Positions 11,051-21,878 of a DNA stretch of 64,000 nucleotides are shown one piece after another (the first letter of the stretch is position 1; the number at the start of each line of letters is the position of its first letter). The stretch is from positions 75,375,840 to 75,439,839 of the forward strand of contig CM072812.1 of the NCBI GenBank assembly GCA_037013495.1, written 5' to 3'. The notes under the pieces are model-generated. The model was not told the DNA's origin. It worked only from the letters and a program-made list of their open reading frames with translations, and did no database searches. The translations under genes and the position numbers were made by a program. The stretch comes from Hippophae tibetana. Its lineage: Eukaryota > Streptophyta > Magnoliopsida > Rosales > Elaeagnaceae.

Positions 11051-11515
11051 ATCAGCTTCGCTTTCTTTGGGACCAAAATGACCTTTGTGATTCAATTTGG
11101 GCATGCTCAAAGGATGCTTAGCAATATGATGCAGTTAGGGATGAACTTTGTCTCTATGAGTTCCTGATGTCACTTCACAAAGACTTTGAGCTCATTCGGG
11201 GTCAGCTTCTTAATCGCAGTCCTCCTTCCTTTCTTGATACTACTATAAACTAGTTGGTTAGAGAAGAAGCTCGGCTTGCAACCTTTCAAGCCCAGAATAA
11301 GTTCAATGTTTTGGCTATTACCCCTTCTACTCCTACCATTGAGCAACCTTAGCAGTCAGGTGATTCCTCTAGCTCTAGCAACCGTTGCAAGTAGATCAAC
11401 AAGAAGTTATGCAATTATTTCAAGTATCTTGGACACACCATTGAGACTTGTTACCAGTGCAACAAATCTACTACTGTTGTTGCTAATACTGAGCCTACTC
11501 TGCTGATGCCTTCCA
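11051..11515 (+). pseudogene. copia F gag, second part
   Basis: Continues gag after the solo LTR: LRFLWDQNDLCDSIWAC, YEFLMSLHKDFELIRGQLLN, then LVREEARLATFQAQNKFNVL. These are the usual C-terminal gag blocks of RE1-like copia elements. A zinc-knuckle remnant is visible (NYFKYLGHTIETCYQCN). Several stops and a frame change near 11270 break it. Confidence 0.8.
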
Positions 11516-11585
11516 TTTCAATTGAGTCACAGTCTTCTGGATCCACTATCAACCTCTCATCCACTAAACTATAAAAGATCATAAC

Positions 11586-14500
11586 TCAGGTTGTTCGTAT
11601 GGCTAGTAATGCATCTATTTCCACTACTCTCTCAGTTCTGCCCATCAAGTCTCAAACTTGGCTTTTTGATTTTGCGTGTTGTAATTAAATGACACCTCAC
11701 TCATCTTTATTCTCCAAACTTGACCCTGCATCACATCCTCTTAATATTCATATAGCTTATGGTTCCACCATGCATGGGAATAGTATAGGTTTTGTTTCGA
11801 CCTCTAACCTCCTTGTTCTTGGGGTCTTCCATGTACCTGATCTATCCTATAATTTGAGTTATGTGAGACAATTAGATAAACTAGGATATCGCCTTCTATT
11901 TGACTATTCTGGGTGTTTTGTGTAGGATCTGAGGACGGGGCAAGAGCTTGGGATCAATCCTAGGGTTGGGCGTATGTTTCCTATGGACAATCTTCATCTT
12001 CCACCTATTGCTTCTGTCTCTGTTGCTGCTACAGTTTCTTCCTTACCTTTTCTCGCACTTTGGTATTCTCGTCTTGGTCATACCACATCCACTCGGGAAC
12101 AATAGTTAGCTTCTAAAGGTCTATTGGGTTTTGTGTCCAAGAATAATTTTGATTGTACTTAATGCCATTTAGGAAAACAACCAGCTTTACCTTTCAATAA
12201 TAGTGAATCTATCTCTAATAGTATTTTTGAGTCAATTCATTATGATGTTTGGAGACCTTCTCCTGTTACTAGTATTGGTGGATCTCGTTATTTTGTTGTT
12301 TTTATTGATAATTATTCTCGTTATAGTTGGATCTTTCTTATGAAATCTCATTTTGAAATCTTACCAATATACAATAACTTTGCAAAAATGGTTGAAACAT
12401 AATTCTCCAAACATATAAATTTTTTTTTGATGTGATAATGCTTTTTATACTCAATATGCTTTTCAAACTCTGTTACATTCTTATGGTACTATACATCATC
12501 TAACCTGTCTAGGAACCTCTCAACAAAATGGTCAAGCCAAAAGAAAACTTCATCATATTCTTGACACTGTCCGTGCTTTTCTTCTTTCTACCAAAGTTCC
12601 TGCCCCATTTTGGGGTGAAGCTGACTTTATGCTATTCATGCCATTAATTGCATTCTAAGCACTATCATTATAATCAAACTCTGTATGAGTTCTTTTTTGG
12701 GTCATCCCCTGACTATCATTACCTTCACTCCTTCGTATCTACCTGTTTCATTCTTCTTCAACCTCATGAGCCTAAAAAACTTGAGTCTCGATCTAGACTT
12801 TGTTGTTTTCTTGGTTATGATGAAACTCAAGAAGGGTATCGGTTCTATGATCATAGCTCTCATTGTCTTTGTGTTTATTTGTTGAACTCTCTCATTTTGC
12901 ATTCTTCCCCTAACTAACTCTTCTATTTTAGAAATCTTTCTAGATAAGTCTTATGTTCCTTCTACAAATACTCTTGATCCTCTTTTGGACTTCTCTATTC
13001 AATCTTAAGATATTTTTGATGATTCTCCTAGACAGGTTGTAGATGAACAAATTTACGATGAGCTACCCCACCTTGAGCCTAGGTCCCCTACTTCTACTCC
13101 GCCTGAAGATCCTCCATAAGACATTCTACCTTGCCATTCAACCCAGGTAAGATCCATTCCTACACATTTACTTGACTATCATTGTTACACTGCCCTTGCT
13201 ACACTCCATGAGCCTCACACATATCGTGAGGCATCTACTGACCCTTTTATGGTAGATTGCAATGAAAGAGGAAATTGATGCATTAACCAAAAAACATACT
13301 TGAGATATGGTTACTCTCCCTCCTGGTCAGTCTGTGATTGGTTGTAAATGGATCTATAAGATCAAGACTTGCTTTGATGGGTCCATCGAGCGCTACAAGA
13401 CTCGTCTTGTTGCAAAAGGTTTTACACAAGAGTATGATATTGATTATGAAGAGACTTTTTGCTCCAATTTCCCGTATCTCCTCTTTTCGTGCCCTCTTAG
13501 CTGTTGCAGCTGCTAGTAAATGGGACCTTTTTTTAGATGGATGTTAAAAATTCCTTCCTTAATGGGGATCTGCATGAAGAAGTCTATATGCGACCTCTTT
13601 TTGGTCTTTCTGTTGAAACAAACAAGGTTTGTCACATTCAACATGCACTTTATGGCCTTAAACAAGCTGCACAAGTGTGGTTTGTCAAGTTCATCTCCAC
13701 CATCCTTCGCTTGGGTTACACTGCCAGTCCTTATGATTCTACCTTATTTCTTTGTCGCAATGATAAAGGCACCATTTTTCTTCTCCTATATGTGGATGAT
13801 ATGATCATAACTGGTGATGACCTGAGTGGTATTCAAGAACTCAAGGATTTTATTAGTCAGTAGTTTGAGATGAAAGACCTTGTACATCTCAGCTATTTCT
13901 TGGGTTTTGAGATCACTCGTTCCATAGATGGTCTTTATATTACTCAAGCTAAGTATGCATCTGACCTTTTATCTCAAGCTGGACTCACTAACCGCAAGAC
14001 TATTGACACTCTAGTTGAACTTAATATACATATGACACCCTCAGGGGGGAAACCATTGTCTAATCCCTCTCTTTACAGACAATTGGTTGGAAACTTGGTT
14101 TATCTCACAATTACTCCTCCAAACATTTCTTATGTTGTTGATCAGGTGAGCCAGTATCTGTCTATTCCACGATCGACTCACTATGTTGCTATTTTGCGCA
14201 TTCTACGATACTTGAAGGGCACTCTCTTTTATGGCCTTTCTACTCAACTCAGTCTCCTCTTGTACTCCGTGCATTCTATGATGTTGATTAGGCAGGAGAT
14301 CCTACTGATTATAAGTCGATTACAAGTTATTGCTTTCTCCTTGGTTCTTCTTTGATTTCTTGGCTAAGTAAGAAACAAAGTTTCGTGACCTGTTCCAATA
14401 TTGAAGTAGAATATCGTGCTCTTTTTGATACTACATTTGAGCTCCTTTAGTTACGATGACTTCTTAAGGATTTGGGTGTGTCCACATCCTCTGCTACTTC

Positions 14501-14738
14501 CCTTTATTGTGACAATCAAAGTGCCATTCATATTGCTCACAATGATGTCTTCTATGAATGGACTAAACACATCGAGATTGATTGTCACTTTATTCGTTCT
14601 CATCTTTTCCATGGTGCTCTCAAGCTTTTTCCTGTCTTCTCTAACGTTCAACTTACAGATATCTTTACTAAGACACTTCTTAAGGAACACATTCGTAATT
14701 TGGTTGACAACCTCAATCTGGTCTCACATCCACCTTGA
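11586..14738 (+). pseudogene. copia F pol (protease, integrase, RT, RNase H), broken
   Basis: Domains follow the copia order. Protease: DFACCN at about 11670 stands where D-S-G is expected, so the active site is lost; the FHVPDLSYNL block follows. Integrase: LWYSRLGHTTS at about 12060 and IHYDVWRPSPVTSIGG near 12235, then frame changes through 12420-12650. [10 protein letters not shown] near 13340, a frameshift near 13460-13510, MDVKNSFLNGDLHEEVYM from 13537, and the catalytic YVDD at 13789. RNase H: ADQ-type blocks end with YCDNQSAIHIAHNDVF and KHIEIDCHFIRSHL at about 14505-14610. At least ten stops or frame changes are seen. The RNase H end lies about 15 bases before the right LTR's purine tract. 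Confidence 0.88.
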
Positions 14739-14751
14739 GTTTAAGAGGGAC

Positions 14752-14914
14752 TGTTAATGTATATCTATTAACAGATTAATATATATCATATCTGTTAATG
14801 TATATCATATTATGAGTTTTAGATACATTCAGTTTACTTGTAACTCGTATATAAAAGCATCATGTATATTTTTTAAGATATATAATACAATATAATCGTT
14901 TAGTATTTATAATA
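14752..14914 (+). repeat. 3' LTR of copia F
   Basis: 163 bp, starting TGTTAATGTATAT after the purine tract and ending TTTATAATA (the final CA has mutated to TA). It is followed by the target duplication ATAAT. It carries TATATAAAAG near 14850. The equal length and shared order with 7712-7874 make the pairing secure. Confidence 0.9.
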
Positions 14915-16284
14915 ATAATAAACAGTAATGACTAAAATATTTATAAAAAATATTTTTTTTTAGAATTTAATTATTTGTATTATTTTTTCATTTAAAAAAC
15001 ATTAAACTATTAAAAAATAATTAATAAATTATACTATTTTAATTAAATAACTAAAAGAGAGAGGCTTTATTTTCTTTTTTCTTTTTATTTCTTTTAAGAA
15101 AGAAAGAAATAATGAGAGGAACTCACTCTACCTACCTTTTATTACTAAACCTCCTTTAAAAAAGCTAAGCAAAAGAACCATCATTCATTTTTTTTTTCTA
15201 ATAAAAGAACCATCATTAATTACTTTTAAAGTTGCAGATACTTCCTCAGTAGAAATGCATCTAATTGGAATAATTTAAGTATTTACGTGTACAATTATTT
15301 ATTTTTAAATAATTTCAAAACGGTGCAACTATTGATGCTCGTATTATTAATTTCACTCCCTTTGAATATAAAAGTGGTATGTATCTGAAATTTAAGATAT
15401 AATATAAATAATATGATATATAATATTATTGATAAATATAATTTAATTTATTAATTAAGATAATAATATATTTATTATATATAATAATATATCCTTTAAT
15501 ATGATTGGTCATTTTAGATATTTGAAAACTATAAGTTTTGTTCCATAAAATAAAAAAGGAAAAGTTAATTAAAGAAGGTTAACTAATCCTAACCTTAGAA
15601 TATTTTTTAATAATAATAAAAGGTAATCAATTGTTAAAGTACCTTTATATTCATTTTAAAAAAAAAAGGCACCTCTGTCTTTCTAATTCTCGTATCCTAG
15701 CCTGGTAAGATAACGAATCAATGGACGAAAAAAGAAAAAAAATGTTGTGTTCACACTTCCCGCATGAAAAACCATCGATGGAAAGTTAAGTAGAGATATG
15801 AGAAATTATTCTATGACTTAAAAGTATATAATGATATGATTTTAAGTAAATAACATTTAAAATTAATATAATTTTTTTAAAAATAAAATATCAAATATGA
15901 GATAAAAAGAAAAAGCATTATAAATATACTTTAAAAATAATAAATAATATTTCATAAAAATATTACATAGATAAATGGGTACCATGATGAGCATTAGATG
16001 AAAAAAATAATAATTTCATCCATGTATAATTAGTTGGGGCCAAGTTAACCACGATTCCAAAATTTTGATTTTCGATCGGATAATTTGGGTATTATGTAAT
16101 AAGTAGTTAGGTTCGATTTTCATAAGCTTTAGAAAATTTATATAGATTGGGACTTAAATTTTTTACTTAATTTAAATTACGTAATATACTATAAAGTAAT
16201 AATATTTAATATTTAAATATATATATATATATATTATAAAATTTAAAATTAACTTGTAATTTATATTAGAATTGGACTAAATTT
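14915..16284. other. AT-rich intergenic DNA
   Basis: No gene recognised. A short duplication (AAAGAACCATCATT at about 15173 and 15205) and long A/T runs are present, with an (AT)n stretch near 16220. The last five bases, AATTT, are the left target duplication of copia G. Confidence 0.5.
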
Positions 16285-16508
16285 TGTTGAATTCAACAAA
16301 TACTGTATCGATGTCAAACGCCTACCAATATACACGACACCTACCAAACAAATATAAACCATATAATTCAATCACGCTGTTTGTTGAAATAATAATTAAT
16401 ATTTGTCTATATAAACAATGTACATACCCGATACAAATTAAGAAAAAATATATTTAAGAAAACGTTTATTTTTTCTTCTGATTATTTCTTCAAATATTGA
16501 TTTCTTCA
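16285..16508 (+). repeat. 5' LTR of copia G
   Basis: Begins TGTTGAATTCAACAAATACT and ends GATTTCTTCA. A promoter-like CTATATAAACAATG lies at about 16408. It matches the right LTR over its whole length without net indel. Confidence 0.9.
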
Positions 16509-16829
16509 TGCTATCAGAGCCAAGTCGTTACTTTATACAAATTTGAAACTCTTGTTCTCTAAAACAGAGATTTCTTTCTCTGAAAATATTTGTTCTCGTG
16601 AAAAAAATCTCATTCAAATACCCGTACAAATATTAATTACAAACATCATTTTTGAACTGGTATTTGTCCCACCTAATTTTACCAGATTACTCTAAACACA
16701 ATTCTGAACATTTTGGTAAAAATAGGGTAGAATAAAAGTGTCACATGTGCCCCCACGCGCCATTGAAGGAAATGAAACATTTTTCACGCTCCCTCATGCG
16801 CCGTCTAGAGGTTGAAGACGATGATATGT

Positions 16830-17060
16830 CATTCGGCTCGGCGCGACTCGGTTAGTTCGGCACAGCTCGGTTCAGTTGGTTTGGTTCGGCGCAGCACGGC
16901 TGGCTCAGACCAGCTCAGCTCGAGGGCATAGCCGGCCTGCACCTCGGTTCAGCTCAGGTTTGGTTCGCCAACGGTTCAGTCTGAACCCGGTTTTCTTGGT
17001 TTTTCACAGTTTTTTCTTTTTTGGCCGGTTCGGTCCATTTTAAAGGTCTGAACCTGATTT
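16830..17060 (+). repeat. CGGTTCGG-rich degenerate pentamer array in the copia G leader
   Basis: Between the primer site and gag lies a GC-rich block built of degenerate CTCGG / TTCGG / TTCAG units (for example GGCTCGGCGCGACTCGG, GTTCGGCACAGCTCGG). It contrasts sharply with the surrounding AT-rich DNA. No start codon or frame of note lies in it. The rest of the leader (17061-17312) is T-rich, with an (ATT)n run near 17207-17228. Confidence 0.7.
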
Positions 17061-17318
17061 TTTTTTCTGTTCTGGATTTTTAAAACCTATTTGTTCCAAT
17101 TTTTCAAGTTTTTAAACCAATTTTTTACCCGATTTTGTGGTTTTTTATCCGGTTTAGTCTATTTAAAAAAAAGTGAAGAAAAAAAAAACAGTTCAGTTCT
17201 TGAATTTATTATTATTATTATTATTATTTTAAAAAATCCAGTTCTAAAATTATTACATCATTTTCAAGTTTGTTTACCATAATATCATGACATAAGGTAT
17301 AATTTCATTACCTATGGA

Positions 17319-18025
17319 GCAATCAACTCCAGTTATTGTACAATCTGAAGGTGTTTTTAATGCTGGAATTGTTCTTAAACTAATTATTATGTTTGGTCTC
17401 AAATAGTAGAAATACATATTCTAGAGAGAGAAAAATTCTCTTATATTCATGACAAAAATTTGCAACCAAAAAAGACATCAAACAATTATAACAAGTGGTA
17501 TACAGAAAGTCAAAAAGTGAAGAGATGGATACTTATGTCAATGAGTCCAGAAATCATGAAGCGATATTTACACATACCTATTGCTTTTGAAATTTGGGGT
17601 GTTTTGGCAAAAGCATTCTATGATGGAAGTGACAAATTACATGTATTTGTATTAAACCAAAAATTCTTTACTTCCAGACAAAATAGAAAATCACTTTCAA
17701 AGTATTATGGAGAGTTGACTGAAATTTTCCAAGAGCTAGACCATCGTGATAAGGTGGTCATGAAAGACCCTCATGATCTAATATCATATCAAGAGTCTAT
17801 TGATAGACTAAGGATACATATTTTCCTTGCTGGATTAGATGATGAATTTGAGCAGGTTCGTGGATAAATTTTGCGAAAAGAAACTATCCCAGATTTAGAA
17901 GGTTCTTATTCCTTGATTCAACGGGAGGTAGTACGTCAAATCTCATTGAAGGAAAAATCTGGAGATGTTGACGCTTCTACCATGATATCTAAAAATCGTT
18001 TTTTTTCAATCAACAAGAACGAAGG
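17319..18025 (+). pseudogene. copia G gag
   Basis: The frame opens at the ATG of MEQSTPVIVQSEGVFNAG at about 17319, meets tandem stops near 17405, and continues as NYNKWYTESQKVKRWILMSM, YLHIPIAFEIWGVLAKAFYDG and IHIFLAGLDDEFEQVRG. A stop (TAA, about 17865) sits where a coding residue is expected before ILRKETIPDLEGSYSLIQRE. A frame change at about 18010 leads into the zinc knuckle. It is the UBN2-type gag of RE1/Retrofit-like copia elements. Confidence 0.85.
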
Positions 18026-18830
18026 GTGACTGATAAATCATCATTTAAATGTACCCATTGTCATCAAAATAGTCATACAAAAGAACGATGTTTTGAACTT
18101 GTGGGATATCGTGACTGGTGGGATCATAACCGTGACTCTCGGAAGAAAAATCCACGACAGATGTCTACTGCCACCATTGCTGAAACAAAAAAGGATCATG
18201 TCGTAAACTTCTCAAAAAATGTTGGTAAGATGCTTAAAGTTTTTTCTCCTGTTTTTAATAATACATGGATAATTGATTTAGGTGCAACTGATCATATGAC
18301 ATTCAATTATAGACAAATCTCAAAACCATCCTCACACAAAACTGTTTGCACTGCCAATGGTAACACAACCCCAGTCATTGGGGAAATATCTTTGTCTCTC
18401 ACTAGTACTTTGAATTTAGACTCAATACTAGTTGTTCTCTCTTTAGAGTATAACCTTATATCTATTTCTCAAATATCCACTGCTTTATCTTGTTTTGTTA
18501 TTTTTTGGCCTGACTTTTGTGTGTTCAAGGACATTCAAACAAAGAAAATGATTGGTCGTGGTGTTAGGCAAGGAAACCTGTATTATTTGGACTTGGATTC
18601 AACAAATCATGCATTGGTAACAACTGGATCTAAAAAGGATGAATCAAATATATGGCTATGGCATAAGAGATTGGGTCATGCTTCTTTTGGATATTTAAAG
18701 AAATTATTTCCAAGTTTATTTTTGAGCTTAGATCTTTCTACTTTAAAGTGTGATGTCTGTGAACTAGCAAAAAAGTCATCATTCCTCATTTCCTGTAACC
18801 TTAAATAAAAGTCCATTTTCGTTTATGGTT
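18026..18830 (+). pseudogene. copia G zinc knuckle, protease and integrase start
   Basis: Starts with the CCHC knuckle CTHCHQNSHTKERC (spacing C-x2-C-x4-H-x4-C intact, although the usual Gly before His is Ser) and the following GYRDWW. The protease reads WIIDLGATDHM, with D-L-G in place of D-S-G. It then runs through LNLDSILVVLSLEYNLISISQ to the pre-integrase block LWHKRLGHASFGYL and the zinc-binding CDVCELAKKSSF. A TAA near 18808 ends the frame. The integrase catalytic part that follows is in other frames. Confidence 0.87.
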
Positions 18831-19920
18831 ATACATTCTAATGTATGAGGTCCTTCCAAAGTCTCTACTTTGGGAGGATCACGTTGGTTTGTTACATTTA
18901 TTGATGATTTTAGTAGAATGACTTGGGTTTGTTTAATAAAATCTAAAAGTGAGGTAAATGTATTATTTTAAAAAATTCATAAAATGGTTCGTACTCAATA
19001 TAAAACATAGATTCAAGTTCTAAGAAGTGACAATAGAGGAGAATATAAAAGTTCTGAGCTTCAAGAATATCTTAAATCAGAAGGGATTATTCATCAAACT
19101 ACTTGTGTTGATACACCTCAACAAAATAGAGTTGCAGAAAGAAAAAAATTGACACTTGTTGGAAGTTGTCCGTGCCTCATTGATTGAAGCTAATATGTCA
19201 TTATCTTATTGGGGAGAAGCAATTACTTCTGCTGCATATTTGATCAATCGGGTACCTTCCAGTCCCATTAACTTCCAAACACCATTACAAGCCATCACTA
19301 AAGCAATTGTTGCACCAAGTGTTCCCAATTTACCTCCTCATGTCTTTGGTTGTATGACATTTGTACACCTACATAAACAACAATGTAGCAAGTTGGATCC
19401 ACGAGCAATACGTTGTGTTTTTATGGGATATGCCATGCAACAAAAAAAGTATCGTTGTTATCATCCTCGTACAAAACAAATGATTACCACCATGGATGTT
19501 ATTTTTCATGAAGATACAATGTATTTCTCTTCTACACCTGAATTTCAGAGGGAGTATAACCATGCTGAAATTCAGACCCTTACATATAAATTGTTTCCTT
19601 ATGAAGAAAGACAAATTATATGTGAGGAAAATACAAATAACTTGAATTCAGATGGTAATAACTCTCAATATAGAAAAGACTCAAAGGAAATGGAATCAAG
19701 TTCTCATCAACTTCAAGATCATCAAGCAAGTTCCTTACTACCACTAAGTGAGTACGAGTTTCCTTCTCCACAAGTTGCTGATATACCTAACCAATCATTT
19801 GTAGAGGATGTTCCAACTATTGAACCAACTAGAAAAATACTTCCATCACGTCCTAACATAGGTATTCCTAAAGCCATGTATAAACCTGAGATTTCTAGTA
19901 AAGTCATATCCCATGAGTAA
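18831..19920 (+). pseudogene. copia G integrase catalytic region and linker
   Basis: Integrase blocks are readable with frame changes: FVTFIDDFSRMTWVCLIKSK near 18890-18950, then LRSDNRGEYKSSELQEYL near 19020 (D-N-G altered to D-N-R), then TPQQNRVAERK near 19115, with a frame change to the 254-codon open stretch from 19156. That stretch holds YWGEAITSAAYLINRVPS, HVFGCMTFVHLHKQQCSKLD and a variable linker. It overlaps the RT frame around 19913 in a different phase, so a frameshift is needed. Confidence 0.85.
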
Positions 19921-21532
19921 CTATATGTCTAAACATCATTTGTCAAAATTAAACGTATCATTTGTGAATCAATTATCTGCTGTATCTATTCCTAACAGTG
20001 TGCAGGAAGCTTTAGTTGACCAAAAATGGAAAGATGCTATGAATGAAGAACTAAGATCCTTAGAAATAAATAGAACTTGGGAACTTGTCGATCGTCCACC
20101 AACAAAGAAAATTGTTAGATGTCGATGGATTTTTTCAGTAAAGTATCAAGAAGATGGTATGATTGAATGCTATAAAGCAAGATTGGTGGAAAAAGGATAC
20201 ACTCAAACATATATGATCGACTATACAGAAACATTTGCACCTGTAGCCAAAATTAACACTGTTCGGGTCTTGGTATCTCTAGCTGCAAATTTAGATTGGT
20301 CATTATATCAGTTTGATGTAAAAAATGTCTTTCTACATGGAGATTTAATTGAAGAAGTCTATATGGATTTACCACCAGGAATCAAGAAATCCAAAATCTA
20401 TGATGAAAAGGTGTGCAAATTATAAAAATCACTATATGGATTGAAACAATCCCCAAGAGCATGGTTTGGCAGATTCACAAGGTCAATGAAGGCATTTGGC
20501 TACAAGCAAAGCAATTCAAACCATACTTTATTTCTAAAAAAAGGGTATGGTAAGATCACTACACTTATTGTATATGTTGATGATATGATAATAACAGGAA
20601 ATGATCTTGAAGAAAGAAAAGCGCTACAAACTTATTTGTCCAAAGAATTTGAAATGAAAGACCTTGGTTCCTTAAAATATTTTCTTGGGATTGAGGTTTC
20701 TCGATCAACAAAATGAATCTTCTTATCTCAAAGAAATTATGCCTTAGATTTATTAAAAGAAACTGGTATGTCGGCATGTCAACCAACTAATACACCAGTA
20801 GAGGAAGGGTTAAAGTTATGTAACAAGGTTGATCAAGTTCCAACAAATAAAGAAAGATACCAAAGGCTTGTTGGAAGGTTGATGTATTTGGCACACATAA
20901 TACCAGATCTTGCCTATGCTTTAAGTATTGTCAGCCAATTTATGCATAATCCTGGAGAACAACATATGAATGCAGTTATTCGTATTTTGAGGTATTTAAA
21001 GTCTGCTCTTGGAAAAAGCGTATTGTTCACTAAAAACTCAAAGTTTTCTAGAATTGAAGTATATACTGATACTGATTGGGCTGGATCAATAAATGATAGA
21101 CGATCTACATCAGGCTACTTCACTTTTGTAGGGGGAAACCTTGTAACATGGAGAAGTAAGAAACAACATGTTGTTGCCCGTTCAAGCGCAGAGGCTGAAT
21201 ACAGAGGCATGACACTTGGGCTTTGTGAGGCCTTATGGTTACAATCTCTCTTAAAAGATTTGGGATATCCTACTAAAGAATCAATTAAGTTATTTTGTGA
21301 CAATAAAGCAGCATGTGATATTGCTCATAATCCAGTTCAACACGATTGTACAAAACATGTTGAAATTGACAAATTCTTTATTAAGGAAAAGTTAGAAGAA
21401 AATTCATTGGAATTACCAAAAATTAAGTCAGAAGATCAATTGGCTGACATCCTCACTAAAGTAGTCTCATATCGAGTATTCACAGAAGTTTCAGTCAAGT
21501 TGGGCATGAAATACATTTATGCACCAACTTGA
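19913..21532 (+). pseudogene. copia G reverse transcriptase and RNase H
   Basis: A single phase runs for 540 codons with only two in-frame stops (TAA about 20423, TGA about 20714). RT blocks: QEALVDQKWKDAMNEELRSL, RWIFSVKYQEDG, QFDVKNVFLHGDLIEEVYM, SLYGLKQSPRAWF, and the catalytic YVDDMIITGND at 20573. RNase H: YTDTDWAGSINDRRSTSGYF, SSAEAEYRGM, LFCDNKAACDIAHNPV, KHVEIDKFFI and DQLADILTK. It ends 8 bases before the right LTR's purine-rich junction. Of the plus-strand pol genes in this window, this RT-RNase H is the best preserved. Confidence 0.9.
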
Positions 21533-21539
21533 GGGGGAA

Positions 21540-21763
21540 TGTTTCATTCAACAAATACTGTACCGACGCCAAGCGCCTATCAATATATACAATGCCTACC
21601 AAACAAATGTAAACCATATAATTCAATCATGGTGGTTGTTGAAATAGTAATTAATATTTATCTATATAAACAATGTACATACTCGATAGAAATTAAGAAA
21701 AAATATATTGAAGAAAATGTTTATTTCTTCTTCTCATTATTTGTTCAAATATTGATTTCTTCA
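21540..21763 (+). repeat. 3' LTR of copia G
   Basis: 224 bp, begins TGTTTCATTCAACAAATACT directly after the purine tract and ends GATTTCTTCA before the duplication AATTT. It has CTATATAAACAATG as in the left copy. Confidence 0.9.
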
Positions 21764-21804
21764 AATTTATAGTATAAAAATATGACATTAAGTCTATACC
21801 AATC

Positions 21805-21878
21805 GAGCGGAGCTAGATTTATTTAGATCTAATTAGATTTCGAGCAAAGCTAGATTTATTTAGATCTAATTAGATTTC
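21805..21878. repeat. Tandem duplication, 2 x 37 bp
   Basis: Two adjacent copies of a unit beginning GAGC(GG/AA)AGCTAGATTTATT and continuing TAGATCTAATTAGATTTC. They differ at two adjacent bases. It lies 42 bp outside copia G in flanking DNA. Confidence 0.85.

Larger units (their letters stand above)
7712..14914 (+). mobile_element. Ty1/copia retrotransposon F (decayed, with nested solo LTR)
   Basis: Two direct LTRs of exactly 163 bp (7712-7874 and 14752-14914) flank gag-pol relics. The element is bounded by the 5-bp duplication ATAAT (7707-7711 and 14915-14919). The primer site TGGTATCAGAGCC follows the left LTR at 7875, and a purine tract AAGAGGGAC precedes the right LTR. The LTRs differ at roughly 15% of positions, so the insertion is old. 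Gag is split by a 2057-bp solo LTR (8994-11050). Without that insert the element would be about 5.1 kb, normal for copia. The frames carry many stops and frameshifts; it is not autonomous. Confidence 0.92.
16285..21763 (+). mobile_element. Ty1/copia retrotransposon G
   Basis: Both LTRs are exactly 224 bp (16285-16508 and 21540-21763), and the element is framed by the duplication AATTT (16280-16284 and 21764-21768). The primer site is TGCTATCAGAGCC at 16509, one base off the tRNA-Met complement. The purine tract TTGAGGGGGAA precedes the right LTR. The LTRs differ at roughly one position in ten. At 5.5 kb the element is near full length. The RT-RNase H part is nearly open, but gag and integrase are broken, so it is non-autonomous now. 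Confidence 0.93.
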
